Of a stretch of DNA of 54,330 nucleotides, positions 35,895 to 43,609 are shown one piece after another. Below the pieces are notes generated by a model. It searched no databases, was not told the DNA's origin, and worked only from the letters and a program-made list of their open reading frames with translations. The stretch is from positions 1-54,330 of the forward strand of contig JBAMMC010000012.1 of assembly GCA_039793985.1 (NCBI GenBank), read 5' to 3'. Made by a program: the position numbers and the translations under genes. Positions within the stretch are counted from its first letter, which is position 1. Each line of letters begins with the position of its first letter. Source of the DNA: ARK-14 sp002899805 (lineage in GTDB: Archaea > Thermoproteota > Thermoprotei_A > Sulfolobales > Fervidicoccaceae).

Positions 35895-37191
35895 CTCGCA
35901 TTTCCCTCACAATGTCCAATATTTTCCTTGCTACAAATCTCTTCAGCGTCTTTTCTATTTTCAGAACGCTACCGTCCCTTTTTACTATGATAGTCTCGTT
36001 GTAATCGCTTGAAAAGCCGATATCTTTTCTTGAAACGTTGTTAGCTACTATCATATCAGCATCATATTTACGAAGCTTAGCTTCCGCCGCTCTCTTCAAC
36101 TCTTCATCGCTGTCAACAGTTTCTGCGGCAAAGGCTACCAGAATAGATCCTTTCTTCCTCCTGCTTATTTCTTCTATAACCTTAGGAGTAGGTTCGAGTG
36201 CCAAGTTAAGTACAGAGTTGCTCGGTATTTTCCTCTCTTCTGAATAAGTTGGTCGGAAATCAGCGGGAGCAGCAGCCATTATTATTGCATCTGGAGAGAA
36301 GGCTCCCATCTCACTCAGAACAGAGTTCAAGAGCTCATTTGTTGTCTCAACAGCAATTCTATTCCTTATTGCTCTTAACTCATCAGAAATAATTGGTCCA
36401 TGAATCAGAGATACGTTGGCTCCTCTGTACATAGCCTCTATTGCGATCGAGAGACCCATCTTTCCTGAGCTCGGATTACTGATGTACCTGACGGGATCCA
36501 GGTACTCCCTCGTAGGTCCCGAAGTGACTAAGATTTTCATTCCCTTTAAGTCTTCTCCCCTCGACAGCAAAGCTTCAACGTGCCATGAAAGTTCCCAGCC
36601 CTCGGGAAACTTCGCCTTATCTCCTTCTATGATAGGATCGTGGAATATGACTCCAAGCTTTTTCAGTTTCTCACTGCTTTCTAAGAACTGAGGCGATTTC
36701 ATCAATTGGATGTGCATAGTAGGAACAACGATTACGGGCTTTCCTGCACCCATGAAAGAAAGCGCAACTAGAGTGACTGGGGAGTCGGCTATTCCATATG
36801 CTAGCTTGGAAACTGTATTTTCGGTGGCTGGGGCAATCAACATCGCATTGCAAGCTTCTGAAAGGGATATGTGCCCAACTTCTCCCCCGAAGCGTCCATA
36901 GTATACTGGATTACCTGTAGCCCACTGAAAGAGTTCTGGAGATACAAGCCTTGTTGCTTCCTCGCTCATAACCACATGAACCTCGAGCCCATTCTTCATC
37001 AGAGTTCTTGCTACATCAACAGATCTATATAGAGAAACGCTTGAGGTAACTCCGAGGACTATGCACTTGCCAATTAACTCTTTCGATTGTTCTCCAATTA
37101 TCTTCTTTGAAGGGTGCTCGATATTCTTGTAGGTAAAGGGTTCTTCCAATTCGACCGTTCCGAGGAGATCCCTCCTCATGTCATCCTTCAT
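35866..37191 (-). CDS. coaBC: Bifunctional phosphopantothenoylcysteine decarboxylase / phosphopantothenate-cysteine ligase
   Basis: 441 residues. CoaC half: GVTSSVSLYRSVDVARTL, the flavin-site EVGHISLSEACNAMLIAPATENTVSKLAYGIAD with the catalytic histidine, and the PTMHIQLMKSP loop. CoaB half from about 218: ILVTSGPTREYLDPVRYISNPSSGKMGLSIA, then AAPADFRP and the AFAAET tract. It makes 4'-phosphopantetheine from phosphopantothenate and cysteine, completing the local CoA gene set. ATG start. About 400 nt without a solid gene lie upstream. Confidence 0.95.
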   Translation of the reverse strand: MKDDMRRDLLGTVELEEPFTYKNIEHPSKKIIGEQSKELIGKCIVLGVTSSVSLYRSVDVARTLMKNGLEVHVVMSEEATRLVSPELFQWATGNPVYYGRFGGEVGHISLSEACNAMLIAPATENTVSKLAYGIADSPVTLVALSFMGAGKPVIVVPTMHIQLMKSPQFLESSEKLKKLGVIFHDPIIEGDKAKFPEGWELSWHVEALLSRGEDLKGMKILVTSGPTREYLDPVRYISNPSSGKMGLSIAIEAMYRGANVSLIHGPIISDELRAIRNRIAVETTNELLNSVLSEMGAFSPDAIIMAAAPADFRPTYSEERKIPSNSVLNLALEPTPKVIEEISRRKKGSILVAFAAETVDSDEELKRAAEAKLRKYDADMIVANNVSRKDIGFSSDYNETIIVKRDGSVLKIEKTLKRFVARKILDIVREMRVGKRNEGMR

Positions 37192-37309
37192 TCCAGAGCA
37201 ATTAATGATTTTTACGTTGAGTAAACTACTCCACCCTCAAGGATGGTATATCTGGTGTTCGAAAATGAGGACTAATATGTTTCCAGCATCTATTCGAGCT
37301 CGATATATT

Positions 37310-37429
37310 TCATTGTTTGGGGAACGGAAGTAGCTGGGGATCTCCTTTACGGATGTGCTCCCCTTCTAAAATAGTTGGCTCATGGCGAGCTTTCATTCCA
37401 GTTATCGAGGTCAGCGGCCTCTCACCCAC
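37310..37429 (-). CDS. Small ORF A, related to the small ORF at 42895-43119
   Basis: 39 codons from a GTG. Its start reads V-G-E-R-P-L-T-S-I-T-G-M-K-A, nearly the same as V-D-N-E-G-A-L-T-S-I-T-G-M-K-V in the other copy. The DNA similarity spans 37378-37436 and 43063-43126, including TTAAACAGTGG at the start codon. Differences inside the shared block fall mostly in third positions and one in-frame 3-nt gap. Whether it is translated or is a repeat element is open. Confidence 0.35.
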   Translation of the reverse strand: MGERPLTSITGMKARHEPTILEGEHIRKGDPQLLPFPKQ

Positions 37430-37449
37430 TGTTTAAAAGACCAAATATG

Positions 37450-37480
37450 GACATATGAAGAGAAGATTTTTTCATATGTC
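37450..37480. repeat. Perfect 10-bp inverted repeat
   Basis: GACATATGAA (37450-37459) and TTCATATGTC (37471-37480) are separated by 11 nt, about 110 nt upstream of the small gene preceding a winged-helix regulator. It could be an operator or a hairpin. Confidence 0.55.
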
Positions 37481-37590
37481 TCCTAACTCGCTTTAAAAAG
37501 TGGGGGTTTCGGTTGTAAGGGAGTGTGCACTTCGTACCGATAGAACCTTTTTAAACGCGTTCATGCTTAATTTAATCGAGTTGAGTTGGA

Positions 37591-37875
37591 GTGTATGGAG
37601 CTAGGTTCAGAGCAAAGGAGAAATACATAAAGAAGCAACTCGTTGAAGAGCTTTTAAAATTGAAGAGAAATGAGCTCGAGGAGATTGTTGAATGGTTGTG
37701 GGAGGAGTTTGGGATAAAAACAAAACCTAATATGGAAGCTATTAGAAAGGCAATTGTAGAAAACGATGAAGTGACCTCAAGAGAGCTTGCAATAGAAGTG
37801 CTGAGAAGCGGAGGATACGTAAATGAAGAACTGTGGTTCACTCCAGATGAAGGAAATATGCGAGACAATAAGTAA
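37591..37875 (+). CDS. Uncharacterised 94-residue helical protein
   Basis: Not recognised. It is highly charged and mostly helical (KEKYIKKQLVEELLKLKRNELEEIVEWLWEEFGI). The GTG start lacks a spaced ribosome site, so a leaderless transcript from TATA-like CTTTTTAAACG (about 37547-37557) is plausible. It overlaps the winged-helix gene by 29-53 bp, so the two form a pair. Confidence 0.55.
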   Translation: MYGARFRAKEKYIKKQLVEELLKLKRNELEEIVEWLWEEFGIKTKPNMEAIRKAIVENDEVTSRELAIEVLRSGGYVNEELWFTPDEGNMRDNK

Positions 37876-38476
37876 GCTTGATTCGATATCGGGCACGAGC
37901 AGCTCCTCCAACCCAGCCATTCTATTCTCTATACTTTATCTAATCTCTAAGGATCCAAAGAAAGGGAGAATCCAAATTTCAAGAATACTTGCAACATCTG
38001 AACAGATAGTGAGGAACGCGATAAGAAGGCTCTCTGAATTAGAGTTCTTAACGAGTAACGGTAGAGTGAAGAATGTGAGAACCCCAATAGCTGAAGCAAT
38101 GAAGTGTCTCTTTGTTCGAAGGTTGATCGCTCATATTGAGACGCTTGGTTGGGAAAATCCGCTGCTAGTAGGATTCTATCTTTCTAATGGTAGGAAACTT
38201 AAGATCGGTGAAGTGCTGGAAATAAGGGATGAAATCATAAAATGGGGAGGGAACGCCGCCATTGTCTTCTCAGTCATGGGGAAAACAATTGACGTCCCCG
38301 GCATAGAAGTCTTGAGAGAGATAGAAGAGGTCTTGAAAGAAGAGGGCAAAAGGAAAAATAATGGAATATATGCGCTGGTCAGCTCAAAATACGACTACAA
38401 TGACTTCTTCATTTTCTACGGATTTGTGAAAAAAGTGTGCGAATTACAGAGTCACTCGGAAAACATCGAATTGTAG
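37823..38476 (+). CDS. Winged-helix transcriptional regulator-like protein (DUF4443-like)
   Basis: 217 residues; the ATG at 37847 (209 residues) is an equally good start. A winged helix occupies about 25-80: ISRILATSEQIVRNAIRRLSELEFLTSN. The C-terminal half (EVLEIRDEIIKWGGNAAIVFSVMGKTIDVPG) looks like a ligand-binding alpha/beta domain, as in the archaeal DUF4443 regulators. Target unknown; autoregulation via the inverted repeat at 37450-37480 is a guess. Confidence 0.65.
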   Translation: MKNCGSLQMKEICETISKLDSISGTSSSSNPAILFSILYLISKDPKKGRIQISRILATSEQIVRNAIRRLSELEFLTSNGRVKNVRTPIAEAMKCLFVRRLIAHIETLGWENPLLVGFYLSNGRKLKIGEVLEIRDEIIKWGGNAAIVFSVMGKTIDVPGIEVLREIEEVLKEEGKRKNNGIYALVSSKYDYNDFFIFYGFVKKVCELQSHSENIEL

Positions 38477-38539
38477 AAAAGTGCGAAAAGATGCTTAAAA
38501 ATATAAAAGCATTCTTCAGAAAGAAATGCACGAAATTAT

Positions 38540-39865
38540 TTAAGGAGTCAATCTTTCTGGGTCTCTTGGAAGAAGTCTCGCTTCTCTTATGTTCTTGATT
38601 CCCAGCATTTGAGCAACAAGTCTTTCCAGGCCTAGCCCTGAACCTCCATGCGGAGGTGCCCCATATCTGAAGACTTTTATGAAGAAGTTGAAGTTCTCTA
38701 CTTTGAGCCCCTTTTCTCTTATTTGTTTCTCCAATATATCTGCCCTGTGCTCTCTCTGACTTCCGCTTACGATTTCCATACCCCTGTAAATCAAATCGAA
38801 GCTTTTTGTATAATCTGCGTCATTCTCCTTCCTCATCGTATAGAATGGTCTCTTAACCCATGGGTATTCGGTTACGTAGAAGAGCTGCGAACCGTATTCT
38901 TTCTCTACGATATCCCCTAGGGCTTTTTCTCCTTCACTATCAATATCATTAGGGTCGGGTTGTTTCACTCCATGCTCATTGAGCAACTTATGGGCTTCTC
39001 TGAAGGTAATCCTCGGAACGTCTTTGGGAGAGTCTAACCTGATCTTGAAATATTGCTCGATTTCTTTTCCGAACCTTTGTGATACTGCTTGAATGGTATG
39101 TATAACAGCCTTTTCAACCATCTTCATAACATCTTCATGATCCTCTATGAATCCCATTTCTATGTCTACAGATTCGTACTCTGTAAGATGCCTGTTTGTA
39201 TGATGCTTCTCAGCCCTGTATACCGGACCAACTTCGAAGACTCTCTCGAAACCTGCTACGACCATCATCTGCTTGTAAAGCTGTGGGCTCTGGGCCAAAT
39301 ACGCATACCTATCAAAATATACAACGGGAAAGACTTCAGCCCCTCCTTCTGTTGCCTCTGCTACTATCTTTGGAGTGAATACTTCGATGAATCCATTGTT
39401 CCTGTAGAAGTCCCTCATAGCATTTATCGCGGCATCGGTGATCTCGAAAATGAGCCTATTCCTTGTAGCCCTCAAATCCAGGAATCTCCAGTCCAGCCTA
39501 GTAGCAAGGTTCGTTTTTTCCCAATCTTCAGGATCTATCGGGACTGGCTTCTCTGACCTAGATATGACTTCCATCGCTTCGATGTTGATTTCCTTCCCTC
39601 CCAGGGAAGATTTGCTTTCCTTCAGAGTCCCCTTTATTGCCACGACATCTTCTGAGCCTAGATCTTTGGCAAGGTTGTACCCTTCTTGGTTCTGATCTTT
39701 CTTGACAACGCACTGGATCAATCCTGTTCTGTCCCTCAAAACGATGAACGCAACTCCACCTACTATCCTGATTGAGTGAATCCAACCGGCTACTACAGCT
39801 TTTTCTCCCTGAGCCTTCTTGAGTGCGTCTGCGATGAAAATCCTTTCCTTTAGTGAAATTTTCAT
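38540..39865 (-). CDS. aspS: Aspartyl-tRNA synthetase (archaeal type)
   Basis: 441 residues, class II. It has an N-terminal OB anticodon-binding domain (AVVAGWIHSIRIVGGVAFIVLRDRTGLIQCVV), motif 2-like FERVFEVGPVYRAEKHHTNRHLTEY, and motif 3 GSGLGLERLVAQMLGIKNIREARLLPRDPERLTP. The archaeal compact form lacks the bacterial GAD domain. Whether it also charges tRNA-Asn depends on GatCAB, not seen here. ATG start. The 316-nt gap upstream holds only promoter-like sequence. Confidence 0.96.
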   Translation of the reverse strand: MKISLKERIFIADALKKAQGEKAVVAGWIHSIRIVGGVAFIVLRDRTGLIQCVVKKDQNQEGYNLAKDLGSEDVVAIKGTLKESKSSLGGKEINIEAMEVISRSEKPVPIDPEDWEKTNLATRLDWRFLDLRATRNRLIFEITDAAINAMRDFYRNNGFIEVFTPKIVAEATEGGAEVFPVVYFDRYAYLAQSPQLYKQMMVVAGFERVFEVGPVYRAEKHHTNRHLTEYESVDIEMGFIEDHEDVMKMVEKAVIHTIQAVSQRFGKEIEQYFKIRLDSPKDVPRITFREAHKLLNEHGVKQPDPNDIDSEGEKALGDIVEKEYGSQLFYVTEYPWVKRPFYTMRKENDADYTKSFDLIYRGMEIVSGSQREHRADILEKQIREKGLKVENFNFFIKVFRYGAPPHGGSGLGLERLVAQMLGIKNIREARLLPRDPERLTP

Positions 39866-40181
39866 GGTTACATCACTTTCTCAAAGTTCCGGCATATGTA
39901 TCTTTAAGTTTCATTGACGATAGGCTAAAAAGTTTTTACTCCAGGGCTATAATCCTCATGGAATTGAGAGGCTCTCTTTTTAAAATCCTTTATATTTTTA
40001 ATCTCCCCCGCAGTGAATATAGAAAGAAGCAATTGAGCTCGTCAGAAGATGAGATTTCTAGCTGCCATGAATGTTTAGCAAATGAGGCAAGTAAGTCGAA
40101 TCAATGTTGGGAGATAATAAATTTCTAAAAGGTTCTGATTAGTTTATAAAGCAATTTTGGAGATTATATTAGATTAGGGTT
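39866..40181. other. Divergent intergenic region aspS / PAC2 gene
   Basis: No gene is visible. It contains A/T-rich promoter sequence for both flanking genes, including AGTTTATAAAG at 40141-40151, about 30 nt before the GTG of the PAC2 gene. Confidence 0.5.
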
Positions 40182-40940
40182 GTGAAAAACTTGCTAACAA
40201 TAATAGAAAAAGGTAATTTGGGAGCACTTAAAGGAAAAACTTTGATAATAGGCTTCCCGGGAATGGCGTTCGTAGGAAAGGCCACTGCCGATATACTTAT
40301 CAATAAACTCTCGCTGGAGGAAGTAGCAGGAATATATTCATACGATGCACCTTCATCGGTGATAGTAAACGAAGGGATAATGGAAGTCCCATCAATAAGA
40401 ATTTACGGGAAAAATGGCTTAGAACTCGCAGTATTGACAGCAACCTATCAGCCTCAATCCGAAGAAGCGCAAAATAGACTTGCCCATGAGCTCAGCAGAA
40501 AACTCTCGGAAATGGGAGTCAGAAAGATAATAGCCGCTGCTGCTTACGTATCTCCAGAAGCACCAGAAAAGAGGAGGGTATTCGTTGCGGCCACGCAAAA
40601 GCGTTTGGTAGAGGAGATGGTAGAGCACGGCTGTATCCCAATGGATGGGGGAATTTCGGGGTTGAATGGTCTTTTGCCAGGTTTAGCAGAAATTTATGGA
40701 ATGGAAGGGGTCGCTCTACTTGGAGAGACGGGAGAGATATTTGTAGCAGGAGGAATGGTAGATTACCTTTCAGTGTCCGAAGTACTCAAGGTTATATCGT
40801 CTTACTTAAAAATTGACATTCAAATCGATGACATAATAAGTAGAGCAAAGGAAATCGAAGAGAGTATGAAAAGGGCAATAGCAAGGAGCGCCTCAATGGA
40901 AGAAGAGAAGAGAGAGAAAGAACCATCTACACATATGTAA
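40182..40940 (+). CDS. PAC2-family protein (proteasome assembly chaperone-like)
   Basis: 252 residues, COG2047 type: LIIGFPGMAFVGKATADILI (about 20-39), then the VLTATYQPQSEEAQ region, AAAYVSPEAPEKRRVFVAAT and MDGGISGLNGLLPGLAEIYGMEGVALLGET (about 153-182). Archaeal homologues bind the proteasome. It ends with a charged tail. GTG start; GGGTT precedes it. In many archaea this gene follows nop10, but here it stands apart. Confidence 0.85.
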   Translation: MKNLLTIIEKGNLGALKGKTLIIGFPGMAFVGKATADILINKLSLEEVAGIYSYDAPSSVIVNEGIMEVPSIRIYGKNGLELAVLTATYQPQSEEAQNRLAHELSRKLSEMGVRKIIAAAAYVSPEAPEKRRVFVAATQKRLVEEMVEHGCIPMDGGISGLNGLLPGLAEIYGMEGVALLGETGEIFVAGGMVDYLSVSEVLKVISSYLKIDIQIDDIISRAKEIEESMKRAIARSASMEEEKREKEPSTHM

Positions 40941-40964
40941 AATTTCTGACGAAGGTCTGAGGGT

Positions 40965-41666
40965 TTGTCGGTCATTAGAAAAGCGTTCAGGAGACCTATC
41001 GATATATCTACTTTGTTGGACCAAACAGACGTGAAGCTTGTGGACGGTAATAAAGTGGCCGTTAAGCATTACACAAAACCCAGTGGCTTGATAAAATGGC
41101 TCATTTTGAATTTCCCACCGATCCCATTTTATTATCCCCTTACTCTCGATCCGGAGGAGAGAATGAAGAGGGAGATAGCCTTCTTCAATAGTGAAATAGG
41201 GGGAGTTTTTCGACCCAAAATCTACAAAATAAACTGGGAAAAAATTTTCATGGAAAGAGAGTACATCGAAGGAAGAGAGATCTCTCTCGAATCTATAGAG
41301 GATATTGAAGCTCTTGGAAGGACCATCTCTAAAATACACTCAGCAAGTTTTTGCTTGGGCGACACGAAGCCCGAGAACTTCATCGTTTCCAATGAAAAAG
41401 TCTATGTAATAGATGCCGAACAGAGCCTGGAGAGATGCCCAAAGAAGAAATACATTGGGTGGGATATTATGCTGACGGCGCTCTTCATATTCTGGTCCAA
41501 TCCATTAGCAACTCCCCAGGAATATTCTTCAAAGTTCTCAACATTCCTCCAGGGCTACAGGGATGAAGGTGGAGATTTGAGCTGGGAGATTTTGAAAGAA
41601 GCACATCCTTTGATATTGCTGATTCCTCCCAGGCTGGTAATGATCATCAAGAGTCTGGTTGAATAG
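40965..41666 (+). CDS. Protein kinase-like (Bud32/Kdo-kinase-like) protein
   Basis: 233 residues. The kinase-fold landmarks are VAVKHY (ATP lysine, about 31), MEREYIEGREIS, LGDTKPENFIV (catalytic-loop equivalent) and VYVIDAEQ (metal aspartate, D-A-E for D-F-G). The short N-lobe and DTKPEN loop resemble RIO, Bud32 and lipopolysaccharide kinases more than classic Ser/Thr kinases. Substrate unknown. TTG start. Directly convergent with the MFS gene. Confidence 0.7.
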   Translation: MSVIRKAFRRPIDISTLLDQTDVKLVDGNKVAVKHYTKPSGLIKWLILNFPPIPFYYPLTLDPEERMKREIAFFNSEIGGVFRPKIYKINWEKIFMEREYIEGREISLESIEDIEALGRTISKIHSASFCLGDTKPENFIVSNEKVYVIDAEQSLERCPKKKYIGWDIMLTALFIFWSNPLATPQEYSSKFSTFLQGYRDEGGDLSWEILKEAHPLILLIPPRLVMIIKSLVE

Positions 41667-41674
41667 GGATTCCT

Positions 41675-42838
41675 CTATTTTTTTCTTCCTCTGGAAATCA
41701 GCATATATAGATAAACAGCAGAAGCCGTATTTACTACAAGCGAATAGCCTATAGCTGTTACCGGATGAAGTGTGTACAGGACAGCATAGAAAACTGCGCC
41801 TATCCCAAAAGCTAAAGCTTGTGCGACCGCATATGCTCCAAACCCTCCAGCATAGTCTCCTTGAGAAAGCTCTGAGATGGTTGCTCTGAAAACAGATTCG
41901 AAATATCCCATTACAATTCCCCATATTGCTGCTCCTATCCCATACCAAATAATATTGAGTCCGTTTCCGAGAAAGAGCAATGTAGAAATAAAGCTGAGGG
42001 GGGGAACTATTAGGTAGATGTATAGCTTAGCTCTATCGTATAAGTATCCTAAAAGCAGGGCTCCGATTGCATCTGTTACCATAGCGATCATGTAGAGCAA
42101 AGCAGCGATCTCTCCTCCCCCTCCAAGCTTCACTATGTTATATGATACGATGCTCCATGGAATCAAGGCAGCAGATATCATGCTGAAAAGGAATATATAG
42201 CTCTTCAGAGGCCCTCCTACTTTCCTAATCGTTATTCCTCTAATTGTGTCTAGGCTGGAAAGTTTGGGATACATTATAAATGATGCTAGAACCAGAGCTA
42301 TTGAGATCGATGCCGGAATGGCGAGGAATTTGAAGCCAGCAGAATAACCTCCCCGCCCGGAAAGAAAATATGCTATGATGAGAGGTCCGGAGATTGCTCC
42401 CAGCTGATCTAGGAACTCATGGAGGCCGAATCCCCTTCCTCTTCCGATTTCTTCCACAACTTCAGATAAGATAACATCGCGAGAGGGGTTTCTGAGGCCT
42501 TTTCCGATCCTTTCAGTGAGCAAGAGAACGAAAGCTATTTCCCAGTTCCCTGTGAACGCTAGAACTGGGATAACAGCTAAATTGAGAACATATCCAAATA
42601 TCACAGTAGTCCATATTACTTTGTCATTTCTGAATCTGGTTATTACTCCACCTGTTATGGCTCTTGCGGCATATGAGATGAGCTCTCCAGTTCCAAGCAG
42701 CCCAGCGAAAAGGGCTGGAGCGCTCAAGTACTCGAGATATGCTCCTCCTACGGATCTCGCTCCCTCATAAGTCATATCAGCAAACAGACTGACAAGGCTG
42801 AGTAGAAGGAAGACGATTATTTTTCTGCTAATTTTCAA
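41675..42838 (-). CDS. Major facilitator superfamily transporter
   Basis: 387 residues with about 12 hydrophobic helices. It has the DMTYEGARSVGGAYLEYL start, the GKGLRNPSRDVILSE loop (a recognisable MFS subgroup motif, about 110-124) and a central break near 195. The permease type with these motifs is widespread in archaea and bacteria, but its substrate is unknown. ATG start. Confidence 0.82.
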   Translation of the reverse strand: MKISRKIIVFLLLSLVSLFADMTYEGARSVGGAYLEYLSAPALFAGLLGTGELISYAARAITGGVITRFRNDKVIWTTVIFGYVLNLAVIPVLAFTGNWEIAFVLLLTERIGKGLRNPSRDVILSEVVEEIGRGRGFGLHEFLDQLGAISGPLIIAYFLSGRGGYSAGFKFLAIPASISIALVLASFIMYPKLSSLDTIRGITIRKVGGPLKSYIFLFSMISAALIPWSIVSYNIVKLGGGGEIAALLYMIAMVTDAIGALLLGYLYDRAKLYIYLIVPPLSFISTLLFLGNGLNIIWYGIGAAIWGIVMGYFESVFRATISELSQGDYAGGFGAYAVAQALAFGIGAVFYAVLYTLHPVTAIGYSLVVNTASAVYLYMLISRGRKK

Positions 42839-42894
42839 TTTTCAATCGCCCCAATCGCATTATTTTTTACATGATAGCCCGAACTACTTTTCTC

Positions 42895-43119
42895 TTAATG
42901 GAAATTTAGCCCTTTGGAAAGGCTTATAGGTTCTCCCCATCCGTTCTGGTTCACATCTTTCATTCGAAGATTTATATGAGTTGTCAGTGAACCCCTCATC
43001 TGAATGAGGTTTTTTTCTATATTCAAAACGCTTTTATATCTTTTTGGAGAGTCTAGAAAGTCGGGCCCAGGGCTAACCTTCATTCCTGTTATCGAGGTCA
43101 GCGCTCCTTCATTGTCCAC
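42895..43119 (-). CDS. Small ORF B, related to the small ORF at 37310-37429
   Basis: 74 codons from a GTG, starting V-D-N-E-G-A-L-T-S-I-T-G-M-K-V. The first 14-15 codons and the bases around the start match the copy at 37.3 kb. After that the similarity fades (G-P-D-F-L-D versus E-P-T-I-L-E). It lies 80-350 nt left of the TnpB remnant. Function and translation are unproven. Confidence 0.35.
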   Translation of the reverse strand: MDNEGALTSITGMKVSPGPDFLDSPKRYKSVLNIEKNLIQMRGSLTTHINLRMKDVNQNGWGEPISLSKGLNFH

Positions 43120-43239
43120 TGTTTAACCACCTGAAAGTAAGATATTCAAGAAAAGAAAAACTTTTCATCCTCGCCCTTTGGAGCTAGGTTTTTGTTTTTT
43201 TGCTTTGAGAAACTTGTGAACCTCGAGGTTATAAACGCA

Positions 43240-43465
43240 TGGATCTAAAGCTACCTCCTGAGGAGGCTGACAGAGGTCACTGAAGAGTGCGGTATAGGAG
43301 CTTGTTCGTGAACAAGAGCTGCACGTCGAGCACGTGCCCGCTCTGCGGGCAGCCGTTGGCTACAAGAGAATAATTAGGGGGTTGTTGAAGTGCCCAAGGC
43401 ACAACAAGGTGTTCAAAGCCGACCTCGTGTGTACCTTTAACATCGTTTCGAAGAAAAACCCATAG
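43240..43465 (+). pseudogene. Remnant of IS200/IS605-family TnpB (C-terminal zinc ribbon), frameshifted
   Basis: Two frames together give the TnpB tail. Frame 1 encodes NKSCTSSTCPLCGQPL (43311-43358) with the first CxxC. After a shift near 43350-43380, frame 2 encodes LKCPRHNKVFKADLVCTFN and ends SKKNP with a TAG at 43463-43465. TSSTCPLCG...LLKCPRHNKVF is the usual archaeal TnpB zinc ribbon. The stretch before it (ACTGAAGAGTGCGGTATA) fits the preceding TEECGI segment in yet another frame. The RuvC nuclease core and any TnpA are gone. Confidence 0.85.
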
Positions 43466-43609
43466 CCCCGAGTCCCATCCTATCCGGTTGGGGTAATGCG
43501 CCCGGTCTCGGGCACGAGGCTAACCCCGCAAAAGCAGGGAATGTAGCCTCAAACCTCCCTGCCCACACCACTATAAGAATTCTAGCCCTTTAGGGCAGGG
43601 AGGGGATCA
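43466..43609 (+). ncRNA. IS605 right end with probable omega-RNA (reRNA) scaffold
   Basis: Directly after the TnpB stop is a GC-rich structured stretch: CCCCGAGTCCC, then GGTCTCGGGCACGAGGCTAACCCCGCAAAAGC, ending AGAATTCTAGCCCTTTAGGGCAGGGAGGGGATCA. From memory this layout and the CCCTTTAGGGC...GGGGAGG terminus are typical of archaeal IS605 right ends, which encode the 3' scaffold of the TnpB guide RNA. In contrast to the eroded coding part, this end looks intact. Transcription is not shown. Confidence 0.6.
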
